Source: Woeseiaceae bacterium
Lineage (GTDB): Bacteria > Pseudomonadota > Gammaproteobacteria > Steroidobacterales > Woeseiaceae
Reading direction: 5' to 3'
Length of the DNA: 42,547 nt
NCBI GenBank assembly: GCA_024640315.1
Contig: JAHEFF010000005.1
Span: forward strand, 79,284 to 121,830
Notes under the pieces: generated by a model
The model's input: the letters and a program-made list of their open reading frames with translations, nothing else
The model's database searches: none
What the model was told of the DNA's origin: nothing
Shown here: in pieces, positions 28,047-36,589 of the stretch
How the letters are laid out: each line of letters begins with the position of its first letter
How positions within the stretch are numbered: the first letter of the stretch is position 1
Program-made: the position numbers and the translations under genes

Positions 28047-30374
28047 TCAGGGGCTCAGAGTACGATGGCTGCCCGTGCCAGCGGTGCCCAGCGCGGCCGG
28101 AGCGTCGACAAAGTTGCCCTGGACGAAGTCGATACCGGCGGTTCGCAACCAGTCGAAATCTTCCTGTTCTTCAACCTGTTCCGCGACAACCCGGAACTCC
28201 ATTGTTCGGGCGAGCTTGATCATGGCGCCGACCATTTCCTGGTTGACCTGATCGGTAGCCAGGTGCCGCGTGTAGGTGCCATCGATCTTCAGGTAGTCAA
28301 TCGGCAGGTGCTTGAGGCTCGAAAATGCGCCAAGTCCGCTACCGAAATCGTCCAGCGCGAATTCGCAGCCGATACCGTGCAGTACTTCGATGAATCGCTG
28401 CGCATACTGGACGTTGGTTGAGATCGCGCTTTCGGTAACCTCGAAGCAAATACTGCCGGGCGATACGCCACTATGGTCGAGCGCCTCGACAACAAAGCTC
28501 AGGAAACTCTCGTCGCTCAAAGTCTGACCCGAGATGTTGATCGCGCAACTGCGCTGACCAGCTATTTTTATTTCGCCCGCATTGACTGCGGCGAGAACAG
28601 CGTTGACCACCCAGCGATCGATTTGTGGCATGAGCTGGTACCGCTCCGCCGACCGCAGGAAATCCGCCGAATTACCAATGCGGCCACGTTCATCCGGCAT
28701 ACGAATCAGGACCTCGACAGCAGGACCGGACGCAGGGCCACTGCCTGTAGCAATAATCGACTGAAGCGCTAACTCAAATTGATTGTCGCGCAACGCATTT
28801 TGCAGCTGACGCAACCATTGAATGTCGCCGCGCTCGCGGGCAACCGCTTCATCGCGAGCTGAATAGACGTGAACCTGCCCTCGGCCACGCTGCTTGGCAA
28901 CGTAGCAGGCAGAATCTGCAGCGCTCAGAATATCCTGCAAATTGCCGCTGGTATTTCGGACTTCGACAAGTCCGATCGAAATACCAATATTGAATATCTT
29001 GTCCTGCCAGACAAAGCGGTAGTCGGCTACGGCGTTACAGATATCTGCAGCAATCTGCTGCGCTTTATCGAGCGGGCAGCCTACCAACAGAGTGCCGAAT
29101 TCATCACCGCCCAAACGGGCGACGAAGTCCGAGTCACGCACCTGGTCCCTGATGAGGCTGGCAACTTCGCGCAGCATATTGTCACCCGCAATGTGTCCGC
29201 AGCTGTCATTCACCGCTTTGAACCGATCGAGGTCCATGTAGGCCAGAATATGTACCGCTTCTTCAGAATGCGCGGAATCCATCGCCTCTTCGAGTCGCCG
29301 TTCAAATTCACGTCGATTGATCAGCCCGGTGAGCGCGTCATGGGCGGCCTGGTAGCTCATCTGTCGCGCCAGGCCCCGAATCTCGCTGACATCGTGCATG
29401 ACCACCACCGTGCCGGAGACATTGCTACCCGGGCCCTTGATCGGAGAGGCCGAAATTTCTACCGAGTGCTCGTGCTTACCGTCCCGACTCACCAGTAATG
29501 CGCGACGCCCCATATTGACGCGCCGGCGAATGGACAGGCAGCGTTCGACAGGATCACCCAATGAGCGGCGATCGACCTCGTCGATCAGCGAAAACAGTTC
29601 TCCGGTTTTGTGCCCTGACACATCGTCCCGGTTGCTGCCCGTCATCGATTCGGCAGCGTGATTCATATAGTCGATCCGACCCTCGTTGTCGGTCGTAATC
29701 ACGCCTTCGGAAATCGATTCGAGCGTGAACTGTGCCTGCCGTTTGCTGCGACTTAGCGAGACTTCGAGATTCTTGCGATAGCTCACATCGCGAGCGATAG
29801 TCAGAATGGCCTTTTTGCCATGGTGTTCAATAACGGCGCTTTGGGCCTCGACCCAAAGGCCCGACTCGTCGCCATTGATGAGCTGAATCTCCAGGCGGTC
29901 CGGCGCATTTTCACCTGCCAGCCGCTTCGCCACCGACTTGCGAAACAAGGCACGATAGGCCGGCTTGACCAAATCTGCGACGTCGCGCCCGACCAGTTGT
30001 TCTGGCTCAATACCGATGAGGCTTGCCGCACTTTCGTTGGCGAGCAGGATACGGTCATCGTGAACCAGGACGACTTCCGGCAGCGTTCTTGAAAAATCGG
30101 CGAACAACTTGTCCTTGTCATGAATTTCCTCGTCGCGCTCACCTATTGCATCGAAGAGGCGATTGATCGTCTTCGCGAGGTCCGAAATCCCGCCACTGCC
30201 CTGCTCGGCCAGGCGCCTGCCAACGGACGCATCGCCAGAGACATCGATCAGTTCACTGTTGAGTCTTTCCAGGCGCTCGACAAGACGGTGCCGTCCGCGC
30301 GCGACGAGAATCAGCGCGACGATCGCCGCCGCCAGGACGGCCGCGAGCAGGATCATGATGATGGTCGACGTCAT
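28047..30374 (-). CDS. PAS-GGDEF-EAL membrane protein (c-di-GMP turnover)
   Basis: This 775-residue protein has one N-terminal membrane span (about residues 4-26), a HAMP-like helical stretch, two PAS domains (about 92-195 and 213-330), a GGDEF domain and an EAL domain. GGDEF is intact (422-426), and the inhibitory RxxD site (RDSD) lies exactly five residues before it, so it is probably an active, product-inhibited diguanylate cyclase. The EAL domain reads EVL (554-556) and keeps the catalytic-looking INIS, FEVTES, DDFGSG (675-680), YLKIDG and QGNF elements, so phosphodiesterase activity is also possible. It converges on hppA. Its ribosome binding site lies in a hairpin. Confidence 0.93.
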   Translation of the reverse strand: MTSTIIMILLAAVLAAAIVALILVARGRHRLVERLERLNSELIDVSGDASVGRRLAEQGSGGISDLAKTINRLFDAIGERDEEIHDKDKLFADFSRTLPEVVLVHDDRILLANESAASLIGIEPEQLVGRDVADLVKPAYRALFRKSVAKRLAGENAPDRLEIQLINGDESGLWVEAQSAVIEHHGKKAILTIARDVSYRKNLEVSLSRSKRQAQFTLESISEGVITTDNEGRIDYMNHAAESMTGSNRDDVSGHKTGELFSLIDEVDRRSLGDPVERCLSIRRRVNMGRRALLVSRDGKHEHSVEISASPIKGPGSNVSGTVVVMHDVSEIRGLARQMSYQAAHDALTGLINRREFERRLEEAMDSAHSEEAVHILAYMDLDRFKAVNDSCGHIAGDNMLREVASLIRDQVRDSDFVARLGGDEFGTLLVGCPLDKAQQIAADICNAVADYRFVWQDKIFNIGISIGLVEVRNTSGNLQDILSAADSACYVAKQRGRGQVHVYSARDEAVARERGDIQWLRQLQNALRDNQFELALQSIIATGSGPASGPAVEVLIRMPDERGRIGNSADFLRSAERYQLMPQIDRWVVNAVLAAVNAGEIKIAGQRSCAINISGQTLSDESFLSFVVEALDHSGVSPGSICFEVTESAISTNVQYAQRFIEVLHGIGCEFALDDFGSGLGAFSSLKHLPIDYLKIDGTYTRHLATDQVNQEMVGAMIKLARTMEFRVVAEQVEEQEDFDWLRTAGIDFVQGNFVDAPAALGTAGTGSHRTLSP

Positions 30375-30377
30375 GCC

Positions 30378-30394
30378 GCACCTGGCTCAGGTGC
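30378..30394 (-). promoter_or_regulatory. Hairpin sequestering the ribosome binding site of the GGDEF-EAL gene
   Basis: On the minus strand GCACCTG and CAGGTGC form a perfect 7-bp stem with a three-base loop. It ends three bases before the ATG at 30374. The only ribosome-binding-like sequence, AGGTG, is in the 3' arm, so the stem would block initiation if formed. No GGA sits in the loop, so a CsrA site is not evident. Confidence 0.5.
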
Positions 30395-30481
30395 CGCCAA
30401 ATCCTCACTGCCATTCCCACCCGGATCAGTTATGTATCTTTCTAAGCGCAAGGTCCGCCTGTCCCTGTTCGGCTGTTTTAT

Positions 30482-30508
30482 CAAATGATGTTGAGAAACG
30501 ATCATTTG
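30482..30508. repeat. Inverted repeat, candidate operator
   Basis: The arms CAAATGAT (30482-30489) and ATCATTTG (30501-30508) are perfect reverse complements with an 11-base spacer. No T run follows, and the site is about 108 bp upstream of the GGDEF-EAL start, which fits a regulator binding site better than a terminator. No regulator is assigned. Confidence 0.4.
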
Positions 30509-30732
30509 TTATTATTGAGCGCTCGCGATGCCTCTCCGTCACAGGAGTATCGAGATAGTTTCAGAGCAATTAACGTGTGCACAACTAAGGATATCCCAGC
30601 AGCCGCGGCACGCCGCGTCGATTCACCATAATTCAGCAACCATCGTCTGCCTGGCTCCACGCCAGCCACTGGCAGATGTGTGATTCGGACATTTTTTTAT
30701 TTGTTTATCAACGATTTACAGGCAATAATACT

Positions 30733-31383
30733 ATGAATACAGATTCCGCGCGGAAGCAAATGGTCGAACAACAGGTGCGCACCTGGGACGTCTTCGATCC
30801 AGATGTTCTGAGAATCTTTGGCCAAGTCGCGCGGGATCGCTTCGTCCCGGAAAATCTGAAAGACGTAGCGTATGCAGATGCAGAAATCCCGCTACCGCAT
30901 GGCCAGTGCATGCTGCGGCCGTCGATTGCAGGCAGATTGATCCAGGCTCTGCAAATCCAGCCAACCGACACGGTCCTTGAAATAGGCACCGGCACCGGAT
31001 ATCTGACGGCATGCCTGGCTAAGCTCGCACAATCCGTTTTCAGCGTCGACATCCATGACGATTTCATCGCGGCGGCTGAAGAAAAGCTTGCGAACGAAAA
31101 TGTGCGGAATGTGACGCTTAAGACCATGGACGCAATGGTGGACCTGCCGCAGCAAAAGTTCGATGTAATCGTGGTAACAGGATCAATCAGCAATTACAGC
31201 GATCGATTCGTTGATGCGCTAAAGCCGGGCGGAAGACTTTTTGTCGTGACCGGGAAGTCTCCTGTCATGACGGCAAAGCTGATCACCGCGGGTGGCAATG
31301 GCGAAACAACGGTTGAAGAATTGTTTGAAACGGACATTCCCGCACTCGGTTCCGGCGAAGGACAACCCGCTTTTTCCTTTTGA
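30733..31383 (+). CDS. Protein-L-isoaspartate O-methyltransferase family protein
   Basis: This 216-residue SAM-dependent methyltransferase is related to PCMT, which repairs isoaspartyl residues in aged proteins. The opening ARKQMVEQQVRTWDVFDPDVL and the region RDRFVPENLKDVAYADAEIPLP precede the SAM-binding motif I, VLEIGTGTGYLTACLA (from residue 81). I chose the ATG giving MNTDSARKQM. The frame extends upstream through 19 residues of AT-rich, unlikely coding sequence. Homologues are often found directly before tolC, as here, 134 bp upstream. Members of this subgroup vary in the PCMT substrate loop, so true isoaspartate repair is likely but not certain. Confidence 0.85.
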   Translation: MNTDSARKQMVEQQVRTWDVFDPDVLRIFGQVARDRFVPENLKDVAYADAEIPLPHGQCMLRPSIAGRLIQALQIQPTDTVLEIGTGTGYLTACLAKLAQSVFSVDIHDDFIAAAEEKLANENVRNVTLKTMDAMVDLPQQKFDVIVVTGSISNYSDRFVDALKPGGRLFVVTGKSPVMTAKLITAGGNGETTVEELFETDIPALGSGEGQPAFSF

Positions 31384-31459
31384 TACGAAACCAACTTGCC
31401 CATGGAAGCATCATAAAAAAGTGCGCCACGGCAATTAAACGACTTGACTGATATAGTGA

Positions 31460-31473
31460 TATAGTTGACTATA
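31460..31473. promoter_or_regulatory. Palindrome in the tolC promoter region
   Basis: TATAGT and ACTATA form a perfect 6-bp inverted repeat around TG. It lies within an AT-rich segment with TTGACT at 31444-31449 and a TATAAC hexamer at 31470-31475, about 45 bp before tolC. The 20-base spacing between these hexamers is long for sigma-70, so the promoter assignment is weak. The palindrome resembles an operator. Confidence 0.4.
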
Positions 31474-31517
31474 ACACCTGACGGTACGGCGACTCGGCCT
31501 ATTGGGATCCAAATAAG

Positions 31518-32969
31518 ATGAAAAATGTACTTAAAATCAAATATTTAGTTTCTGTTGTGCTCTTTGCGAGTATGCCAGGCATTGCCGGCGCAGCCTCATT
31601 GCTCGAGGTCTACCAGCAAGCACTGCAAAGCGACCCCCTTATTCACGAGGCTGAGGCACGTCGAATGGCAACCCAGGAAGCCGTACCGCAGGCACGGGGC
31701 GCATTGCTGCCGCAGCTCAATGCGGCCGCGAACTACGGGACGGGAAATAATTCCGGACTGCAGCAACAGCCCGTCATTGATCCCGGCACCGGGGACGTTA
31801 TCGGTTTCGTGTCCGTAGAATCGGAATCCGACTTTGACACGTTCGGCTGGAATGCAGAATTACGGCAGACGGTGTTTCGCTGGGATCAGTTCGTCGGATT
31901 AAAACAGGCCCAAAAGCAGGTCGCCAAGGCCGAAGTGGATTTTGAATTCGCGCAGCAGGACCTGATTGTTCGCGTCGTCACCCGCTATTTCGAGGTTCTC
32001 GGCGCAGAAGACCGGCTAACGTCTATTCATGCCGATCGACTGGCTATCGCCAGGCAGCTCGAACAAGCCAAGCAACGATTTGAAGTCGGGCTGATTGCCA
32101 TTACGGATGTACAGGAGTCCCAGGCCGCGTATGACCAGTCAGTGGCTGCCGAGATCCAGGCGAAGCGCGAACTCGCCACGGCACGCGAATTTCTCCGTGA
32201 GATTACGGGCGAGTACACGCCGCAGCTGTCCGCCCCCGGCGATGACTTCCCGCTCGTATCGCCGAGCCCCGCAGATGCCGCAAGCTGGATCGATCTCGCG
32301 ATGGACCAGAACCTTGCCCTCGTATCGAGCCGCTTCGATGAGGAAATAGCGCGTGACGAAATATCGTTTCGTCGGACCGGGCACTATCCGACGCTTGATC
32401 TTGTCGCCAGTCGCGATACGAGTGATACAGACATCACCAATCTTACGGTAGGCGGCCAGCCAACCGCCAACCCCAGTTTCCCGGTGGATAGTTCGCGCGA
32501 GTCGATATTCCTGCAATTTAATCTGCCGCTATTTACCGGTGGTCGTACGTCGTCTCGCGTCCGTGAGTCCGTCTACCTGCACAGAGCCAGCCTTGAACAA
32601 CTGCAACGTGTATCCCGCGAAACTGAACGTTCCGCTCGTGATGCCTTCCTGGGCGTAGAGTCGGAAATCAGTCGTGTTAATGCACTGGGGCAAGCTGTTG
32701 AGTCGAGCAGGACGGCACTCGAGGCGACCCAGGCCGGCTTCGAAGTCGGTACGCGTACAATCGTCGATGTGCTGAATTCACAGCGTTCTCTGTATATTGC
32801 GATCACGAATTACTACCAGAGCCGTTACACCTACATCGGAAATGTGCTGCGGCTCAAGCTCGCTGCCGGCAATCTGCGGATTCAGGACCTCGAAGAAATC
32901 GACCGCCACCTGATTGCAAGACGGCCGCCGGAAGAAGTCATCGCCGAGGATGAAGCGGCAAATCCGTAG
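31518..32969 (+). CDS. tolC: TolC family outer membrane protein
   Basis: This 483-residue outer membrane channel component serves type I secretion and tripartite efflux pumps. A signal peptide (about residues 1-25, ending AGAAS) precedes two OEP repeats. The first opens LLEVYQQALQSDPLIHEAEARR and the second opens WIDLAMDQNLALVSSRFDEEIARDEISFRR. Each contains long heptad-like helices and a beta-strand pair; the second includes ESIFLQFNLPLFTGG. The C-terminal SRYTYIGNVLRLKLAAGNL is family-typical. No membrane fusion or RND pump gene adjoins it, so it likely serves several pumps. The last 32 bases overlap the 3' end of the convergent waaA. Confidence 0.95.
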   Translation: MKNVLKIKYLVSVVLFASMPGIAGAASLLEVYQQALQSDPLIHEAEARRMATQEAVPQARGALLPQLNAAANYGTGNNSGLQQQPVIDPGTGDVIGFVSVESESDFDTFGWNAELRQTVFRWDQFVGLKQAQKQVAKAEVDFEFAQQDLIVRVVTRYFEVLGAEDRLTSIHADRLAIARQLEQAKQRFEVGLIAITDVQESQAAYDQSVAAEIQAKRELATAREFLREITGEYTPQLSAPGDDFPLVSPSPADAASWIDLAMDQNLALVSSRFDEEIARDEISFRRTGHYPTLDLVASRDTSDTDITNLTVGGQPTANPSFPVDSSRESIFLQFNLPLFTGGRTSSRVRESVYLHRASLEQLQRVSRETERSARDAFLGVESEISRVNALGQAVESSRTALEATQAGFEVGTRTIVDVLNSQRSLYIAITNYYQSRYTYIGNVLRLKLAAGNLRIQDLEEIDRHLIARRPPEEVIAEDEAANP

Positions 32970-34233
32970 GGTTGCCAACCAACGGCTCAAGAAGCATCAG
33001 GAGTCGTCGCAACGATCCCCTGTTCTGCTGCACGAGGTCGCGGCCGCGGTTGCCAATATCTTCCGCCGTTGCCGGGTCTGCAAACAGATCTGCAACGGCC
33101 GACCCCAGTTGACCGGCGTTGTTCACAGTGATCGACGCACCCAGTTTCTCGAACTTGTCGGCAATGTCCTGCGCGTTATAAAGATACGGACCGGTTACGA
33201 CGGGACGGCCCAGAGCTGCCGGTTCCAGTAAATTGTGCCCACCCACCGGGACCAGCGTTCCGCCAACAAATGCCACGTTGCAGGCCGCATAAAAGAGCGG
33301 CACTTCACCCATTGTATCGCCGAGAAAAACGTCAATGTCCGAGGTGCATGGAAGCCCGTCGGTCCTAGAGATGAACCGCCGCCCATCTTTGTGCAGCATT
33401 GTTCGCACCGACGAAAACCGCTCGGGGTGCCGGGGTATCAGGATTAAAAGCGCGTCAGGAAAACGTTCACGAACGAGATCGTGAGCATGTAGCACTTGCT
33501 CTTCTTCTTTATCGTGAGTGCTGGCGGCTACCCACACCGGCCGTCCCTCGAAATTGTTCCGCCGAAACTGTGCGCCCGCTTTTTCAAGGTCGTCGGGAAG
33601 CTGAATGTCGAATTTGATGTTGCCGGTCACCCAGGTTCTTTCCGGTGCTGCACCAAGGGATCGAAACCGGTCCGCATCAGCTTGTGATTGCGCCGCGATG
33701 ACAATTCCGTGTGACAAGGTTTCCCGAAACAAGGGCAGGAACTTCCGATAGCTCACCACCGACTTGGGCGATATCCGGGCGCTGACCAAAACGAGCGGAA
33801 TTTTCCTGCGGCCGCACTCCCGGTATAGATTCGGCCAGATCTCCGTCTCCATAACCAGCGCAATTTCAGGATTCACAGCGTCGAAGAAATTGGTCACAGC
33901 GTTGGGTGTTTCGAAGGGTATGTAGCAGTGCTCGACAGTATCGCCGAACAGCAGCCGGACCCGTGCAGCGCCTGTCGGCGTTACCGTTGTGATCAGCATA
34001 TGCCGATTCGGGAATTGATCAGCCAGCGCACGGACAAGCGGCACCGAAGCCTGCACTTCACCCACTGAAACCGCATGTACCCAGATGCAACCGGCGGGAA
34101 GATACGGGTAGCCTCGACCAAATCGTTGCCCAAAACGATCCCAGTAGGTCCTGTTGGTGAGCCCGCGAAAAAACCAGTAGCACGCGTAAACGGGGAGCAA
34201 TAAATAGGTCAGAACGACGTAGACAAGGCGCAT
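32938..34233 (-). CDS. waaA: 3-deoxy-D-manno-octulosonic acid transferase
   Basis: This 431-residue inner-membrane GT30 glycosyltransferase adds Kdo to lipid A precursor. An N-terminal hydrophobic anchor (residues 2-22) is followed by RFGQRFGRGYP and the acceptor-side HAVSVGEVQASVPLV, which carries the catalytic Glu. Other landmarks are MLITTVTPTGAARV, LVMETEIWPNLYREC, and the CMP-Kdo side with GGTLVPVGGHNLLEPAALG. All match the family closely. It lies 41 bp downstream of hldE on the same strand, so two LPS inner-core genes form an operon. I did not see whether it is mono- or bifunctional. Confidence 0.96.
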   Translation of the reverse strand: MRLVYVVLTYLLLPVYACYWFFRGLTNRTYWDRFGQRFGRGYPYLPAGCIWVHAVSVGEVQASVPLVRALADQFPNRHMLITTVTPTGAARVRLLFGDTVEHCYIPFETPNAVTNFFDAVNPEIALVMETEIWPNLYRECGRRKIPLVLVSARISPKSVVSYRKFLPLFRETLSHGIVIAAQSQADADRFRSLGAAPERTWVTGNIKFDIQLPDDLEKAGAQFRRNNFEGRPVWVAASTHDKEEEQVLHAHDLVRERFPDALLILIPRHPERFSSVRTMLHKDGRRFISRTDGLPCTSDIDVFLGDTMGEVPLFYAACNVAFVGGTLVPVGGHNLLEPAALGRPVVTGPYLYNAQDIADKFEKLGASITVNNAGQLGSAVADLFADPATAEDIGNRGRDLVQQNRGSLRRLLMLLEPLVGNPTDLPLHPRR

Positions 34234-34274
34234 ATCAGTATTGACTCAGGACAGGACAGGCACTGATCGCCGGC

Positions 34275-35693
34275 CTACTCTCTGAGCTTGTCAATGATCC
34301 TGCTGGATGACTGACCTTCCCGGAACGCAAGAACACGGACTTCACCACCATTGTTCAAGACGTCCTTCGCACCCGCTATTTCGTCGGGCCGGTAGTCTCC
34401 GCCCTTAACCAGCACATCCGGCAAAATTTCCCTGATGGCACGACCCGGTGTGTCTTCAGAAAACGGAACGACCCAGTCAACCGAGGCGAGACCGGCAAGC
34501 ACCAGCATACGGTCTTCCAGTCGATTCACGGGTCGCGACTCACCTTTCAGCCTGCGCACAGAATCGTCGTCATTAATTGCGACAATCAGCCGGTCGCCAA
34601 GACTCTTCGCCTCCTCCAGGTAAGCGACATGGCCAGCATGCAAAACGTCGAAGCAGCCGTTCGTCATGACGACTTTCTCGTTGCGGCTTTTGGCCTCGGT
34701 AACCAGAGGAATAAGCTCTTTTTCGGACACCAGACCACGTCCACCCTGCCCGCGCCGGTGGAGCGCTACCCGCAACTCGGATGGCGTTACCGAAGCGACG
34801 CCGATCTTGCCCACTACAAGTCCGGCGGCAAGGTTGGACAAGGCGGCCGCAGATGAAAGACTTTCCCCCGCAGCAAGCGCGCCGGCGAGAACCGCGATCA
34901 CGGTGTCCCCGGCGCCGGTCACGTCGAATACTTCACGTGCCCGTGCAGAAAGGAACAGCGGTTCATCACTGCCCTCGATAAGGAGCATGCCCTTCTCGCT
35001 GCGCGTCACCAGCAATGCCGACAGATCAAGCCGCTCGAGCATTTCCCGCGCTCGGGAAACCAGATCTTCATCGTTTGTACAACGACCCGCGACGCCCTCA
35101 AATTCTCCCTGGTTGGGCGTGATGGCCGTTGCACCGCGGTATTTCTCGAAATCGGAACCTTTCGGATCAATGAATACAGGGACGCCCGCGTCGCGGCACG
35201 CAGTGATCATCGCAGCAATGTCGGTCAGGCTGCCCTTGCCATAGTCCGACAACACAACGGCATTCGCCGATGCAAGGTTTTCAACGAGAGATTTCGTGAG
35301 TTCACAGCTGCCCGAAGGCATCGGTTCTTCGCGATCCAGGCGCATAAGCTGCTGGCCGCGACTTTGCACACGGGTTTTGGTAATTGTGGGCCAGCCGGAG
35401 ACCCGGGTAAAAGCACATTCGACACCGCTGCCAGCCATCGCGGCCTCGAGTACGTGCGCCTCATCGTCCTCGCCAACAACTCCGAGGAGCCTGGTGTTGA
35501 CCCCCAGCCGAGCGAGGTTGACCGCCACATTGGCGGCACCGCCGGCCCGATCCTCATTTTGCCGGACGTGCACAATGGGTACAGGCGCTTCGGGGGAAAT
35601 ACGGCTTGTGCCACCGAACAGGTACCTGTCCAGCATCACGTCACCGACTACCAGCACGCTCGCCCTACTAAAGTCAGGAATTGAAATAGCCAC
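34275..35693 (-). CDS. hldE: Bifunctional heptose-7-phosphate kinase / heptose-1-phosphate adenylyltransferase
   Basis: This 472-residue enzyme makes ADP-heptose for the LPS inner core. The N-terminal ribokinase-like half contains VVGDVMLDRYLFGGTSRISPE, GGAANVAVNLARLG and the catalytic-base segment TGAGDTVIAVLAGAL. The C-terminal cytidylyltransferase-like half starts at about residue 338 and contains TNGCFDVLHAGHVAYLEEA with the HxGH nucleotide motif. Both domains are complete and in the usual order. It is followed by waaA on the same strand. The 171 bp between its start and the nrdJb stop should contain the promoter. Confidence 0.97.
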   Translation of the reverse strand: MAISIPDFSRASVLVVGDVMLDRYLFGGTSRISPEAPVPIVHVRQNEDRAGGAANVAVNLARLGVNTRLLGVVGEDDEAHVLEAAMAGSGVECAFTRVSGWPTITKTRVQSRGQQLMRLDREEPMPSGSCELTKSLVENLASANAVVLSDYGKGSLTDIAAMITACRDAGVPVFIDPKGSDFEKYRGATAITPNQGEFEGVAGRCTNDEDLVSRAREMLERLDLSALLVTRSEKGMLLIEGSDEPLFLSARAREVFDVTGAGDTVIAVLAGALAAGESLSSAAALSNLAAGLVVGKIGVASVTPSELRVALHRRGQGGRGLVSEKELIPLVTEAKSRNEKVVMTNGCFDVLHAGHVAYLEEAKSLGDRLIVAINDDDSVRRLKGESRPVNRLEDRMLVLAGLASVDWVVPFSEDTPGRAIREILPDVLVKGGDYRPDEIAGAKDVLNNGGEVRVLAFREGQSSSRIIDKLRE

Positions 35694-35864
35694 GGCGCGA
35701 TAGTACTACAGCTGGCAAGGTTTCGGCCTTCACGCGACCGGTATAAGGCAAACTTGAGCGCGGGGGAGACAAGGCAATGATCGACCTGAAAGCGGAGCGT
35801 ACACAAAGTACGGTGAGCATTTCGGATCGATTATTAACGCCGTATCACACCGCCTGAAGCGCTG

Positions 35865-36578
35865 TCAGCCGCACTTGGAATCGCCGCAGGAAAGACAGGT
35901 CATACACCCATCCATCATGACGAGCGCAACGGTATTGCACTTACTGCAAAGCTGAGCGCCTTCCGGGTAATTGCTTTTCGAGAAGGCGTCCTGCTGCTTT
36001 TTACCTTCTTCGAATTCAGCGCGTTTCTCCGCGATGAGTTTTTGCTGCCCTTCATCAAGCTCAGGCTTCGCTAGCAGCCCAATCGCAATGAGGTGCTTTT
36101 CTACCGTGTAGCCCAGCTCCGCAATGATCGATGGCATGAATTTCCCACCCGGCTGCCAATAGCCGCCGCGGGGATCAAATACTGCTTTCAATTCATCGAC
36201 CAGGAAAGTGACATCACCACCTTTTCTGAAAACCGCTGAAATGATACGCGTCAACGCAACGATCCATTGGTAATGGTCGAGATTCTTCGAATTGATGAAT
36301 ATCTCGAATGGACGGCGCTTTTCGTGCTCCGTGCCTTCGTTAAGAATAATGTCGTTGATCGTCACGTACATTGCGTGATCCGAAACGGGTGTTTTGACCT
36401 TGTACGTGGATCCAATAAGCATCTCGGGGCGTTCGAGTTTCTCGTGCATCCGGATGACTTCTGCACCGCCGTCTGTCGCTTCACGGCGATACTCCACCTT
36501 GGGTGCCTCTATGGCTTCCTCTGCGGGCTTTGTTACCGCGTAGCCAACTATCTTCTTGTCAATCTTCAACCTGTCCAT
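35865..36578 (-). CDS. nrdJb: Class II ribonucleotide reductase, C-terminal subunit NrdJb
   Basis: This 237-residue protein matches the separate C-terminal part of the split adenosylcobalamin-dependent ribonucleotide reductase known in Pseudomonas (NrdJb, TSCPD-type domain). The core segment SKNLDHYQWIVALTRIISAVFRKGGD is typical. The last 30 residues hold a Cys cluster, CSKCN then CMTCLSCGDSKCG, expected to provide the redox-active pair that re-reduces the NrdJa active site. I chose the ATG giving MDRLKIDKK, preceded by GAGGA. That ribosome binding site overlaps the stop codon of a 53-codon ORF, suggesting translational coupling. It is the last gene of the nrdJ operon. Confidence 0.93.
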   Translation of the reverse strand: MDRLKIDKKIVGYAVTKPAEEAIEAPKVEYRREATDGGAEVIRMHEKLERPEMLIGSTYKVKTPVSDHAMYVTINDIILNEGTEHEKRRPFEIFINSKNLDHYQWIVALTRIISAVFRKGGDVTFLVDELKAVFDPRGGYWQPGGKFMPSIIAELGYTVEKHLIAIGLLAKPELDEGQQKLIAEKRAEFEEGKKQQDAFSKSNYPEGAQLCSKCNTVALVMMDGCMTCLSCGDSKCG

Positions 36579-36589
36579 TAATGCTTTCC

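Larger units (their letters stand above)
30375..30732. other. 358-base divergent intergenic region (GGDEF-EAL gene / PCMT-like gene)
   Basis: No ORF here looks real. It holds a 7-bp perfect hairpin next to the GGDEF-EAL start (30378-30394), an 8-bp inverted repeat at 30482-30508, and an AT-rich stretch at about 30688-30732 before the methyltransferase start. That stretch may carry the rightward promoter, but I could not fix clear -35 and -10 boxes. Confidence 0.6.
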
